Origin: an uncultured Clostridia bacterium
Lineage (GTDB): Bacteria > Bacillota_A > Clostridia > Christensenellales > Borkfalkiaceae
Length of the DNA stretch: 23,839 nt
Assembly (NCBI GenBank): GCA_934292955.1
Contig: CAKQXZ010000031.1
Span: 1 to 23,839 of the forward strand
Reading direction: 5' to 3'
Position 1 is the first letter of the stretch. Each line of letters starts with the position of its first letter. The translations under genes were made by a program, and so were the position numbers. Positions 13,825-23,355 of this stretch are shown here, piece by piece. The notes beneath the pieces were generated by a model. The model saw nothing but the letters and a program-made list of their open reading frames with translations, was not told the origin of the DNA and did not search any database.

Positions 13825-16284
13825 ATGGAAAAGAACGAAAACAAAATGGGGATAATAACCGACTCGCTCGAAGCGGTATTGCATAATTGCATGATGCCGT
13901 ATGCCGAGTACGTCATACTCGACAGAGCGTTGCCGCGCGTCGAAGACGGTCTTAAGCCGGTACAGCGTCGTATTCTTTATTCGATGTACGATCAGGGCAT
14001 GCTTCCCGACAAAGATTATAAAAAGAGTGCGAGAGTAGTCGGCGACTGCCTTGCAAAATATCACCCGCACGGCGATACGTCTGTATACGACGCTATGGTC
14101 AGGCTTGCACAGCCTTTCAACATGCGCGAAACGCTTGTTTCGGGTCACGGCAACTTCGGTTCGGTCGACGGCGACAGTGCTGCCGCAATGCGTTATACCG
14201 AAGTCAAACTTCAGCCGCTTGCGCTCGAGCTTTTGCGCGATATCGATAAAGATACGGTCAACTGGGATCTTAACTTCGACGATTCGCTCAAAGAACCGGC
14301 AACTCTTCCGGGGCGTTTCCCCAACCTGCTCGTAAACGGCGCGTCGGGCATAGCGGTAGGTCTTGCCACCAACATTCCGCCGCATAACCTGTCCGAAGTA
14401 ATCGACGGGGCGTGCGCGGTTATAGATAATCCCAAAATCACCGTCGACGAACTCATGCAGATCATTAAAGGACCTGATTTCCCGACGGGCGGCACTGTCG
14501 TTGCCGGTTCCGAACTTAAAAAGGCTTACGAAACAGGCAAGGGCAAAATAAAAATTTACTCAAAACTTTCCGTCGAACGTCTGGATCATGAAAAACGCGG
14601 TTCCGAAGCCGATCGCGCAATCGTAATCACCGAACTTCCTTATCAGACAAACAAAGCGGCTCTTCTCAAAAAGATTTTCGAGATGGCAGAGAGCAATAAA
14701 GACGGCTTAGGCGGCATAACCGAAGTCTGCGACGAATCGGACAGAAAAGGTATGCGCGCCGTCATTAAAATCCGTAAGGGCGCCGACGCCGATAAAATCA
14801 TCGCTTCGCTCAACAGAAACAGCGGACTTATGGCGACTTTCGGTATAAACATCGTCGCGATTGCCGACGGCAAACCGCAGCAAATGGGCTTAAAGCAGGT
14901 TTTGTCGTATTATGTCGAATATCAGCGCAACATAGTTCTTCGCCGCACCAATTTCGAACTCGAACGCGCCAAAGAACGCGCGCACATATTAGAAGGTCTG
15001 ATTATCGCCGTAACCAATATCGACGAAGTTATCAGAATAATCAAAAACTCGGCGGATACGCCTACTGCAAGGGCAAACCTTTGCGAAGCGTTCGCGCTTA
15101 CCGAAAAGCAGGCGCAGGCAATTCTCGATTTAAGGCTCGCAAGACTTACCAAACTCGAAGTCGTAAGTCTGCAGAACGAACTTGCCGAACTTAAAGAACG
15201 CATAATCTATCTGCAAAGAGTTGTAGACAGCAAGAGAATGCAGTTTACCATCGTCAAGCGCGAAATGACCGAAATCAAAAAGAAATACGGCAATCCGCGC
15301 CGCACCGAAATTTTCGGTTCCGAAGACGATATCGTTATCGATAAAGCCGGTGAAGAAGAAAAGCCGCTCGAAACCTTTGTGGTCGGCGTTTCATCCGAAG
15401 GCCTTATCAGAAAACTTAAGTACGACGATTACAAAAAAATTCTTGCCGAAAAGAAACCCGAACGTCGCGACTTGTTCCTTTCGTCATGCAAAGTCAACAG
15501 CCGCCAGACGGTGTTTGCGTTCACCAACTTCGGCAACTGTTTCAAGGTCGATATCGAACTTATTTCCGATTCCAAGGGCAAACAGCTCGACGGCGTTCGT
15601 TTCGATCAGATATACAAAAAAGCAGGCGGCGAAAAACCGATCGCGCTCTTTGCCGTCGACGACGAAACCGACGGCAAGATTATATTCTTCACCAAGGGCG
15701 GTATGGTCAAACTTTCGTCATGGAACGAATATTTCGCGCCTAAGAGCCCGTTCGCCGCGCTTAAACTCAAGGATGGCGACGAGCTTATTTCCGCCGAACT
15801 GTGGAGAGATAAGGCTCAACTCTTCTTTGCAACCAAAAAAGGTATCTGCCTGTATGCAGACGGCGTTGTTCCCGAACAGGGTCGCGTTGCGGTCGGCGTA
15901 AAGGGTATCGAACTTTCCGACGGAGACGAAGTTATCTGCGGCACGCTTGTCGACGACGACTTCAACGGCGAAATTTTCGTCGCAACGTCTTTCGGGACAT
16001 ATAAACGGGTAATTTTAGGTACTATCAACAAACTTTCCCGCGCAAGGAAAGGGGTTAAACTCGTCGAACTCGGCGACCCCGCCGCGGGTGAAAGCGTGGT
16101 ATTTGTCAAATGGCTTGCGGGCGGCGATTGTTTCGACTTCGCCATACTCGACAAAGCAGGTCAATTACACTATTCCAACAGCGCGAAAGCGGCTGTCGAA
16201 AACAGAACAACCAAAGGGAAACAGTTATCCGGAGCAGGGGATTGCCTGCCGGAGAAATTGTTTCCCGTTGCCAGGCAACGCTGA
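13825..16284 (+). CDS. parC: Type IIA topoisomerase subunit A (probably ParC)
   Basis: This 819-residue subunit cleaves and rejoins DNA. The active-site tyrosine is Y124 in [10 protein letters not shown], next to the conserved arginine R123. The winged-helix region contains [15 protein letters not shown] and the quinolone-determining segment [17 protein letters not shown], with Thr85 where E. coli GyrA has Ser83. A coiled-coil stretch spans roughly residues 365-490, followed by beta-pinwheel blades in the C-terminal third. No GyrA box (QRRGGKG-type) is visible in the pinwheel, which argues for a topoisomerase IV subunit that decatenates and relaxes but does not introduce negative supercoils. 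GGGGAA precedes the ATG. An inverted repeat TTGCCTG/CAGGCAA (16242-16278) lies at its 3' end. Confidence 0.9.
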   Translation: MEKNENKMGIITDSLEAVLHNCMMPYAEYVILDRALPRVEDGLKPVQRRILYSMYDQGMLPDKDYKKSARVVGDCLAKYHPHGDTSVYDAMVRLAQPFNMRETLVSGHGNFGSVDGDSAAAMRYTEVKLQPLALELLRDIDKDTVNWDLNFDDSLKEPATLPGRFPNLLVNGASGIAVGLATNIPPHNLSEVIDGACAVIDNPKITVDELMQIIKGPDFPTGGTVVAGSELKKAYETGKGKIKIYSKLSVERLDHEKRGSEADRAIVITELPYQTNKAALLKKIFEMAESNKDGLGGITEVCDESDRKGMRAVIKIRKGADADKIIASLNRNSGLMATFGINIVAIADGKPQQMGLKQVLSYYVEYQRNIVLRRTNFELERAKERAHILEGLIIAVTNIDEVIRIIKNSADTPTARANLCEAFALTEKQAQAILDLRLARLTKLEVVSLQNELAELKERIIYLQRVVDSKRMQFTIVKREMTEIKKKYGNPRRTEIFGSEDDIVIDKAGEEEKPLETFVVGVSSEGLIRKLKYDDYKKILAEKKPERRDLFLSSCKVNSRQTVFAFTNFGNCFKVDIELISDSKGKQLDGVRFDQIYKKAGGEKPIALFAVDDETDGKIIFFTKGGMVKLSSWNEYFAPKSPFAALKLKDGDELISAELWRDKAQLFFATKKGICLYADGVVPEQGRVAVGVKGIELSDGDEVICGTLVDDDFNGEIFVATSFGTYKRVILGTINKLSRARKGVKLVELGDPAAGESVVFVKWLAGGDCFDFAILDKAGQLHYSNSAKAAVENRTTKGKQLSGAGDCLPEKLFPVARQR

Positions 16285-16339
16285 CTACAGAATTTCGGTT
16301 AAAAAATCGGCGATAAAACAGAAAAAGGAAGAAATTCCT

Positions 16340-16933
16340 ATGGACGTCGCCGTTCAGCTCGTAGAAAACATCACGTCGAAAAACGCAACGACCGAAAGCA
16401 GCAAAACTCCGCTCGAAATGCTTGCCGAAGAAGCCGAAAAGTCGGCGCATAAGCCGATTATCGCAACAAAAGGCAACAAAAAAGAACGTGCGGCAAGCAA
16501 GGTCGAAAGCGCGTATACCGACGTATTGTCGTTTGTGGGCGAACTGTATTTATCAAAGTTCGAAGGTAGCGGATTCGGCGGCGGAATAGACTCCGTTCTG
16601 CAGAATCTTACCGATTATATCGTCGCAAATCTTATTGTACACGGCAAGTCGGAAAACCGCGCCGAAACGATAAAACTTTGCGAAGATTGTCTGAAAACGA
16701 AAATGAGCGAAACGGAAGCCGCCAAAAAGAGCAAAATCGTTCCTTTGGCGTTAAAAATCACCGTCGCGCTCGACATTCATTCGGGCAGTATATACAGCCA
16801 CACGCTATGCGAAAAAATGACGCGGATTTTCGAAGAGTCCGAAGCGATTACGGGCGTCACCCCGATACAAGCGAAGGAGTTGATCGACGGGCTGACAGCC
16901 TTTGCCGCCGGTCAGGGAATAAATATAAAATGA
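16340..16933 (+). CDS. Unknown helical cytoplasmic protein between parC and the CMP kinase gene
   Basis: I do not recognise this 198-residue protein. It has no signal peptide or membrane segment. Residues 1-60 are polar and Lys/Glu/Thr-rich, likely flexible. From about residue 60 the sequence looks alpha-helical, with a glycine-rich turn (EGSGFGGGID) and hydrophobic helices such as LTDYIVANLIVHG and IVPLALKITVALD. The C-terminal GVTPIQAKELIDGLTAFAAGQG could be a small helical domain. The reading frame is open further upstream, but AAGGAAG sits properly before the ATG at 16340, downstream of the parC stop, so this start is preferred. The stop overlaps the next gene's ATG (ATGA), implying coupled translation with the CMP kinase. 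Confidence 0.8.
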   Translation: MDVAVQLVENITSKNATTESSKTPLEMLAEEAEKSAHKPIIATKGNKKERAASKVESAYTDVLSFVGELYLSKFEGSGFGGGIDSVLQNLTDYIVANLIVHGKSENRAETIKLCEDCLKTKMSETEAAKKSKIVPLALKITVALDIHSGSIYSHTLCEKMTRIFEESEAITGVTPIQAKELIDGLTAFAAGQGINIK

Positions 16934-17481
16934 AAAAAGCATTCAGAATTTCTATAACGGGAGATCTGGGCAGCGGTAAATCCACCGTTGCAGACAAACT
17001 TGCCGAGCGTTTCGGCGTAGAACACATAACGCTCGGAACCATTCAGCGGGCGAAAGCCGCCGAGTTCGGAATGGATACCTGCCAGTTCAACAAGTTTATC
17101 GAAGGCAAGCCCGAATTCGACAAGGTCTTTGACGATTATCAGAGTGCGTACGAGAACAAGGAAGGCGGTTTTATTATGGACTCGCGTTTAGGTTTCTTTT
17201 TTGTTCCGTCCACTTTCAGTTTCTATCTTTCGGCGGATCCTCGGGTGGCGGCTGAACGCATAGTCGCGGCGCAACGCTCCAACGAACGGTATAAAGACGT
17301 TGAAGACGCAATCCGCCGCATAAACGAACGCAGAACGAGCGAACGGCTGCGTTTCAAAGATTTCTACGGCGTAGATATTCTGGATATGTCCAACTACGAC
17401 TGCGTTATCGATACTACGAACCTTACCGTCGACGAAGTCGCCGAAAAAATGGTCGAAGCTTTCGAAAACGCCGCAAAGTAA
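16930..17481 (+). CDS. Archaeal-type cytidylate kinase-like protein
   Basis: The 183-residue product looks like a CMP kinase of the archaeal type (Cytidylate_kin2), which phosphorylates CMP/dCMP with ATP. The P-loop is GDLGSGKST at residues 11-19. Other archaeal-type marks are HITLGTIQRAKAAEFGMD, the Asp-Ser-Arg substrate segment IMDSRLG, the lid segment RTSERLRFKDFYGVDI, and the following YDCVIDTTNLTVDEVAEKM. It is shorter than the usual bacterial Cmk (about 220 residues) and lacks its insertion. The ATG overlaps the previous gene's stop by four bases. A longer open frame extends upstream but only over coding sequence of the neighbour, so I use 16930. The adjacent LysRS is also archaeal in type. 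Confidence 0.85.
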   Translation: MKKAFRISITGDLGSGKSTVADKLAERFGVEHITLGTIQRAKAAEFGMDTCQFNKFIEGKPEFDKVFDDYQSAYENKEGGFIMDSRLGFFFVPSTFSFYLSADPRVAAERIVAAQRSNERYKDVEDAIRRINERRTSERLRFKDFYGVDILDMSNYDCVIDTTNLTVDEVAEKMVEAFENAAK

Positions 17482-17545
17482 TAAAACGACGTACAAAACA
17501 AATAAAAAAACAATAAGCGTTTTACGCTTCGGAGGAACAAACTTT

Positions 17546-19114
17546 ATGCATTGGGCAGAAAAACTTGCAAGAGAAATTATCGAAAGAAAACCCGATAAAG
17601 AAGAATATGTATGCGCCGCGGGTATAAGTCCGTCAGGGTCGGTTCATATCGGTAACTTCCGCGATATCGCAACCAGTTATTACGTTGTGCGCGCGTTGCA
17701 GAAAATGGGCAAAAAAGCCAGACTGTTATTCTCGTGGGACGAATTTGACAGATTAAGAAAAGTTCCGTCCAACATTGCCGGAATTTCCGACGGTTTCGAT
17801 AAATACTTAGGCATGCCTTATGCCGAAATACCCGATCCGCACGGCGAATGCGCTTCTTATGCAGAGTATAACGAAAAGGAATTCGAAAAATCTCTCGAAG
17901 AAATGGATATTCATCCCGATTATCGTTATCAGGCAAAAGAATATACGTCCAACCGTTATGCCGACGGAATCGTGTTCGCGCTCAAAAACAGAAAGCGCAT
18001 TTACGACATTCTGTTAAAATACAAAACGCAGGAAGAAAACGACGAAGATCGCGAAAAATACGCGCCCGTAAACGTTTACTGTTCGGCTTGCCGTAAAGAC
18101 GCAACCGAAGTCGTTTCCGTTTCCGACGACGGCGAAACGCTTACCTATCGCTGCAAAATCTGCGGCAAGGAAGAAACTGTCAACATCCGCGAATACGGTC
18201 ATGTAAAACTCGTGTGGAAAGTTGACTGGCCTATGCGCTGGGGGGTAGAAGGGGTAGACTTCGAACCGGGCGGAATAGACCACGCCGCCGCAAGCGGAAG
18301 TTACGTCGTCGCGTCCGACGTCGCTAAAAACATTTTCGGTATAGAGCCGCCGCTGTTTCAGGGGTACGGCTGGTTGTCCATCGCAGGGCTCGGCGACATG
18401 CACTCGTCCACGGGCAACAACATCACACCCGCCGAAGTGCTTAAGGTTTACGAACCCGATATGATAAGATGGCTGTTTGCAAAATACGCTCCCGAAGCGG
18501 GTTTTGCTTTCAACTTCGACGATACTATCATTCGTCATTACAGCGAGTTCGACAAAGGGCTCGAAGCTTATAAAAAGGGCGAAACCGACGAATACAATAC
18601 CGCCGTTTACGATTATTGTATGTTAAGCGGCAAAGAATCCTATTCAAAAGTGCCGTTCGGCGTACTTGCGTCGGTTGCTACTATAGTAGACTTTAACCCG
18701 CAGGCTGTCGGCGAAATGCTCGCAAAAATCGGCATACCGTTCGGAAAGCAGGACGAAGAAAGACTTCTCCGCGTTAAAAACTGGATTACTTGCCATCAGC
18801 CGAGCAAACTTTTCAGACTGCTTGGCGAAAAGAACGTCGCTTATTATGAAACGTTAGACGACGAAGATAAGTCGCTTATCAAAAAACTTCACGACTATGT
18901 AAGCGAAAACGAAGTGGACGAAAAGGGCGTTCAGTCCTATCTTTACGAAATCATAAACGACCCGAATTGCACCAAGAAAGAAAACATGGCTCGTCAGATG
19001 AAAGCCTTCAAAGTGCTTTACAACGTGCTTTTCGGTCAGGACAACGGTCCGCGCCTTTATCTGTTCCTGTCCGCGGTAGATAAGTCCAAATATCTGCCCC
19101 TTTTAGAATTTTGA
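17546..19114 (+). CDS. lysS: Class I (archaeal-type) lysyl-tRNA synthetase
   Basis: This 522-residue enzyme belongs to the class I LysRS family, normal in archaea and found in only some bacteria; most bacteria use an unrelated class II LysRS. The N-terminus MHWAEKLAREI and GISPSGSVHIGNFRD (HIGH-type motif HIGN at 34-37) are diagnostic. An inserted zinc-ribbon has C179, C182, C203 and C206. Then come SWDEFDRLRKVP, the KVDWPMRW segment and a helical anticodon-binding C-terminus. The expected KMSKS-type loop reads GLGDMHSSTGNNITPAEVL at about 281-299: both lysine positions are replaced, which is unusual. GGAGG at 17531-17535 supports the start. It is preceded by a small hairpin (AAGCG/CGCTT) and followed by a terminator. 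Confidence 0.93.
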   Translation: MHWAEKLAREIIERKPDKEEYVCAAGISPSGSVHIGNFRDIATSYYVVRALQKMGKKARLLFSWDEFDRLRKVPSNIAGISDGFDKYLGMPYAEIPDPHGECASYAEYNEKEFEKSLEEMDIHPDYRYQAKEYTSNRYADGIVFALKNRKRIYDILLKYKTQEENDEDREKYAPVNVYCSACRKDATEVVSVSDDGETLTYRCKICGKEETVNIREYGHVKLVWKVDWPMRWGVEGVDFEPGGIDHAAASGSYVVASDVAKNIFGIEPPLFQGYGWLSIAGLGDMHSSTGNNITPAEVLKVYEPDMIRWLFAKYAPEAGFAFNFDDTIIRHYSEFDKGLEAYKKGETDEYNTAVYDYCMLSGKESYSKVPFGVLASVATIVDFNPQAVGEMLAKIGIPFGKQDEERLLRVKNWITCHQPSKLFRLLGEKNVAYYETLDDEDKSLIKKLHDYVSENEVDEKGVQSYLYEIINDPNCTKKENMARQMKAFKVLYNVLFGQDNGPRLYLFLSAVDKSKYLPLLEF

Positions 19115-19138
19115 TTCAGGGCGAAAATTAAAAATATA

Positions 19139-19160
19139 GGGCTATAAGTCCGTTATCGAA
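19139..19160 (-). repeat. Dispersed motif copy 6, adjoining the lysS terminator
   Basis: The minus strand reads CGATAACGGACTTATAGCC, a match to the dispersed core with two differences. The last bases overlap the 5' arm of the terminator at 19158-19201. Confidence 0.65.
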
Positions 19161-19201
19161 CGTTTTATCGGTTTATAAAATCGACGAAACGTTCTTTTTT
19201 T
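19158..19201 (+). terminator. Rho-independent terminator after lysS
   Basis: GAACGTTT (19158-19165) pairs with AAACGTTC (19187-19194), followed by seven T. The loop is AT-rich. It ends the rightward lysS transcript and insulates spoIIGA. Confidence 0.85.
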
Positions 19202-19245
19202 CGTCAAAAAATCCGAATAAATTCCTACCCGAAACGGTATATAAT
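19200..19245 (+). promoter_or_regulatory. Candidate spoIIG promoter with weak Spo0A-box-like site
   Basis: A perfect TATAAT at 19240-19245 lies six bases before the spoIIGA ATG, and no Shine-Dalgarno is present. No -35 box occurs at 17 bases. TTCGTCA (19200-19206) differs by one base from the Spo0A box TTCGACA. In Bacillus the spoIIG promoter is sigma-A with abnormal spacing and is activated by Spo0A, so a poor -35 is expected. The Spo0A assignment is an inference. Confidence 0.45.
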
Positions 19246-19251
19246 GTCGCT

Positions 19252-20151
19252 ATGAACTTGTATGTGGAATACGCCGTCATCGACAACTTCGTCATGGACT
19301 ATCTCATTTTACGGCTTACGGTAGTCGGCGTATCTGATAAAAGCAGTATAAAAAAGCGGGTGCTGTCTTCGCTTATCGGCACGGTTTTCGCAGTTTATCT
19401 GCCGCTGTTGTCGCTGTCGGTTGCGGCGGAAATATTTCTTAAAATTCTTACCGCCTTGTTAATGGTCTTTTTCGTCGCCGAGTACAAAAGCGTAAAGGCA
19501 TACGTCAAACGACTTGTATTGTTTTTAATTTACACGGTCGTTTTCGGCGGAGCGGTGTATGCCTTTTCCGGGCTTGTCGGTGTGCGGTTCGACCCGTTAA
19601 CGAACGCCTACGGCGGCAAATATCCGCTTTTTGCAATGCTCATTGCGGGCGCGCTCGTGTTTTTTGTAACCTACAAAATACTTATGGCGATATTCGGTCG
19701 TAAGGCGGTTGTGCCGTTTTTAAGAAATTGCTACATATTTTCAGACGGGCAGAAAATACAGGCTTACGGGCTTATCGACAGCGGCAATTCCGTTCTCTGC
19801 GGCGAAGATTACGTCTGCGTTGCAAGCAAGAGTCTTGCAAGAAAATTATGCGTGTGCGGTCTTCCCGAAAAGTATAAAAAAGTCGTGTTTTCAACCGCCG
19901 TCGGAGACTCGTTTATGCGCGTTTACACATTCGATAAAATTTGTGTAATAAACGGCAAAAAGCAAAATATAATATATAAAGTAAAGATAGGCATACCCGA
20001 AAATCTCACGGAGTTTGGCGACGATTACTCGCTTATTCTGCCGTCTGTGTACGCCTTTACGGACGACGAAACCGATGACGAAAACGAGCCGAACAATGGC
20101 GAGAAAATACCAAAGAAGAAAAAAACTCGCAGGCGTGGAACGATATGGTAA
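19252..20151 (+). CDS. spoIIGA: SpoIIGA, sporulation sigma-E factor-processing peptidase
   Basis: SpoIIGA is a membrane-embedded aspartic protease that cleaves pro-sigma-E in the mother cell when signalled by SpoIIR from the forespore. The 299-residue product has the expected N-terminal membrane half with about five hydrophobic segments; its start, [19 protein letters not shown], is typical of the family. The soluble C-terminal half carries the catalytic DSGN at residues 176-179 in [11 protein letters not shown]. The C-terminal tail is acidic, then very basic. The ATG falls at the position where the promoter's -10 predicts transcription to begin, so the mRNA may be leaderless. The gene overlaps sigE by seven bases, the usual protease-substrate pairing. 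Confidence 0.95.
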   Translation: MNLYVEYAVIDNFVMDYLILRLTVVGVSDKSSIKKRVLSSLIGTVFAVYLPLLSLSVAAEIFLKILTALLMVFFVAEYKSVKAYVKRLVLFLIYTVVFGGAVYAFSGLVGVRFDPLTNAYGGKYPLFAMLIAGALVFFVTYKILMAIFGRKAVVPFLRNCYIFSDGQKIQAYGLIDSGNSVLCGEDYVCVASKSLARKLCVCGLPEKYKKVVFSTAVGDSFMRVYTFDKICVINGKKQNIIYKVKIGIPENLTEFGDDYSLILPSVYAFTDDETDDENEPNNGEKIPKKKKTRRRGTIW

Positions 20152-20876
20152 ACGGAATTAAGGCATTTTTTGTAAAGATCGGCAACTTTTTCAAACGCAT
20201 TTTCGGTAAAAAGACTTTTCACAAAAACGCGCTGCATTACATGGCTAATGGCGAAGCCTTGCCCAAGCCATACACCAAGGAGGAAGAAGAGCAGAAAATC
20301 GAACTTCTTCTCGGCGGCGAAAGGAGCGTGCGCGACCAGCTTATCGAGCATAATCTGCGGCTTGTCGTCTACATAGCCCGCAAGTTCGATAACACCGGCG
20401 TAGACCTTGACGATCTCGTGTCGGTCGGCACTATCGGACTTATCAAAGCGATAAACACTTTTAACGCCGAAAAAAACATTAAACTTGCGACTTACGCGTC
20501 AAGGTGTATAGAAAACGAGATACTTATGCACCTTCGCAAGGTAGTCCGAAAGAAAAGCGAAGTCAGTCTTGACGAGCCGCTCAACGTCGATTTCGAAGGC
20601 AACGAACTGTTGCTTTCCGACGTACTCGGTACCGACGGCGACTGCGTTTTCACGTCGATCGAAAGTTCCGTCGACGAAGAATTGCTTGCAAAAGCGCTCG
20701 CCACTCTGCCGCCGAGAGAAAAAGAGATTATGGCTCTTCGTTTCGGGTTAGGCGGGTGTCAGGAAAAAACGCAGAAAGAAGTCGCCGACATGCTCGGCAT
20801 ATCCCAGTCTTACATATCGCGCTTAGAAAAGAAAATCGTGGCGAAGTTAAGAAAAGAAATGAACAAAATGATGTGA
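20145..20876 (+). CDS. sigE: RNA polymerase sporulation sigma-E factor precursor
   Basis: Sigma-E directs early mother-cell gene expression during sporulation. The 243-residue product is very similar to known Sig[35 protein letters not shown] and [19 protein letters not shown] form region 2, [14 protein letters not shown] follows, and the region 4 helix-turn-helix is [22 protein letters not shown]. About 30 N-terminal residues ([20 protein letters not shown]...) form the amphipathic pro-sequence that SpoIIGA removes near the [10 protein letters not shown] segment. The start lies within spoIIGA and has only a weak ribosome-binding site, so translation is probably coupled. In many Bacillota sigG follows sigE; here guaB does. 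Confidence 0.97.
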   Translation: MVNGIKAFFVKIGNFFKRIFGKKTFHKNALHYMANGEALPKPYTKEEEEQKIELLLGGERSVRDQLIEHNLRLVVYIARKFDNTGVDLDDLVSVGTIGLIKAINTFNAEKNIKLATYASRCIENEILMHLRKVVRKKSEVSLDEPLNVDFEGNELLLSDVLGTDGDCVFTSIESSVDEELLAKALATLPPREKEIMALRFGLGGCQEKTQKEVADMLGISQSYISRLEKKIVAKLRKEMNKMM

Positions 20877-20902
20877 TAATCGTAAAAACAGGCTTACGTT
20901 CG

Positions 20903-22478
<1,576 letters not shown>

Positions 22479-22610
22479 AAGCAATATCTTCCGTCATCCT
22501 GAGACGCGCTTGCTTGTTCGGCTCCCGAAGGATCCGGGCACGAAGTGCCGCACATTCTGATAATTCGGTACCGCATAATTACTGCGCCGCACCTATACAA
22601 AAACAACATA

Positions 22611-22658
22611 AAAAACCCGTCTATAGGTCGTTTATCGGCACATAGTCGGGTTTTATTA
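22611..22658 (+). terminator. guaB: Terminator in repeat unit A, after guaB
   Basis: AAAAACCCG with CTA pairs with TAG and CGGGTTTT, followed by ATTATT. The loop is dispersed motif copy 7. It probably ends the guaB transcript. Confidence 0.75.
22621..22645 (-). repeat. Dispersed motif copy 7, in a terminator loop
   Basis: The minus strand contains TGCCGATAAACGACCTATAG, one base from the core. It is the loop of the terminator in repeat unit A. Confidence 0.8.
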
Positions 22659-22906
22659 TTGTTCCATAATCAAACTTCGCTTTCCCCTTTTGGGGAGAGT
22701 GGATTTTACGAGCCTGCGAGTAAAAGACGAGAGCGGACTTAAACGCCAATCCTTCCGCTCGGCAAATTCTTATCACTGCAGCCAATCACCCCGTCATCCT
22801 GAGACGCGCTTGCTTGTTCGGCACCCGAAGGATCCAGGCACGAAGTGCCGCACATTCTGATAATTCGTTACCGCACGACTTACAGCTTGCTTTACAAAAA
22901 CAACAT

Positions 22907-22954
22907 AAAAAACCCGTCTATAGGTCGTTTATCGGCACATAGTCGGGTTTTATT
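22907..22954 (+). terminator. Terminator in repeat unit B
   Basis: AAAAAACCCG with CTA pairs with TAG and CGGGTTTTA, followed by TTATTATT. The loop is dispersed motif copy 8. It is a near-exact duplicate of the terminator in unit A. Confidence 0.75.
22918..22942 (-). repeat. Dispersed motif copy 8, in a terminator loop
   Basis: Identical to copy 7 over its full length, as part of the duplicated repeat unit. Confidence 0.8.
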
Positions 22955-23146
22955 ATTATTCATTCCGCAATCAAATCTTGCCTTCGCCTTTTGAAGTAGA
23001 TTCCCCCGACGAGACGGGGAAAATGTCGCTTTAGCGACAAAAGGGGCGCGGCCGCTGCGTAGGCGCGGGGGACCGTTTGCGGTGGATGAGGACAAAAACG
23101 CCAATCCTTCCGCTCGGTAAAATTTTACGGTAAAAACAACATCTCT

Positions 23147-23221
23147 CGTCATCCTGAGACACGCTTCCTTGCCCAAACTACGAAGGATCCAGGCACGAAG
23201 TGCCGCATATTCTGATAATCA
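23147..23221. repeat. Intergenic repeat unit C (partial)
   Basis: CGTCATCCTGAGACACG, then CGAAGGATCCAGGCACGAAG and GTGCCGCATATTCTGATAAT, repeat the first 75 bases of units A and B with several substitutions. It lacks the terminator part. Confidence 0.8.
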
Positions 23222-23272
23222 ACACAAATTCTCACAAAGCGGTTTACGCTATTAAAATTTTTCAAAAACCAC

Positions 23273-23301
23273 TTGTTTTTTTCTTTGCAATCTGTTAATA
23301 T
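23273..23301 (+). promoter_or_regulatory. Candidate promoter of the right-edge lipoprotein gene
   Basis: TTGTTT (23273-23278), 17 bases, TAATAT (23296-23301), giving a leader of about 48 bases. Confidence 0.5.
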
Positions 23302-23355
23302 GGTATTGAAGTAGCAGAACTCTACTTTCATATCTTAAAAAATCGATGGGGCATT

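Larger units (their letters stand above)
22491..22790. repeat. Intergenic repeat unit A (300 bp)
   Basis: It begins CCGTCATCCTGAGACGCG, followed by CGAAGGATCC and a GGCAC-GAA-GTGCC hairpin (22537-22549). Next comes the motif-bearing terminator (22611-22655), then a CCCCTTTTGGGG hairpin and a final CCAATCCTTCCGCTCGG. The GTCATCCTGAG...GAAGGATC start resembles widespread REP-like intergenic repeats of gut bacteria. Unit B repeats the same order 300 bases later. Confidence 0.85.
22791..23146. repeat. Intergenic repeat unit B (about 356 bp)
   Basis: It has the same order of elements as unit A: GTCATCCTGAG, CGAAGGATCC, GGCAC-GAA-GTGCC, the motif-bearing terminator, and CCAATCCTTCCGCTCGG. The first 160 bases are nearly identical to A. 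The later part has a different insert with a TGTCGCT-TT-AGCGACA hairpin (23024-23039) and a GC-rich GGGGCGCGGCCGC stretch. Open frames crossing these repeats lack ribosome-binding sites and are not called as genes. Confidence 0.85.

Noticed and set aside
13744..14385. 213-residue minus-strand open frame opposite parC
   Set aside because: It lies antisense to a highly conserved topoisomerase region and has no promoter or recognisable domain.
16088..16339. Open frame upstream of the 198-residue unknown protein, overlapping parC
   Set aside because: It runs in another frame across the parC C-terminus. A good ribosome-binding site directly before 16340 explains the gene without it.
16678..16929. 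Arg-rich N-terminal extension of the CMP kinase
   Set aside because: It is the out-of-frame shadow of the preceding gene; the kinase fold begins at 16930 just before the P-loop.
22545..22742. 65-residue open frame in repeat unit A
   Set aside because: It crosses a terminator and hairpins in a repeat, and lacks a ribosome-binding site.
22892..23176. 94-residue minus-strand open frame in repeat unit B
   Set aside because: It is composed wholly of repeat sequence, including terminator and palindromes.
22491..23221. CRISPR array
   Set aside because: Repeat units are 300-356 bases and similar almost throughout, with no short repeats and unique spacers.
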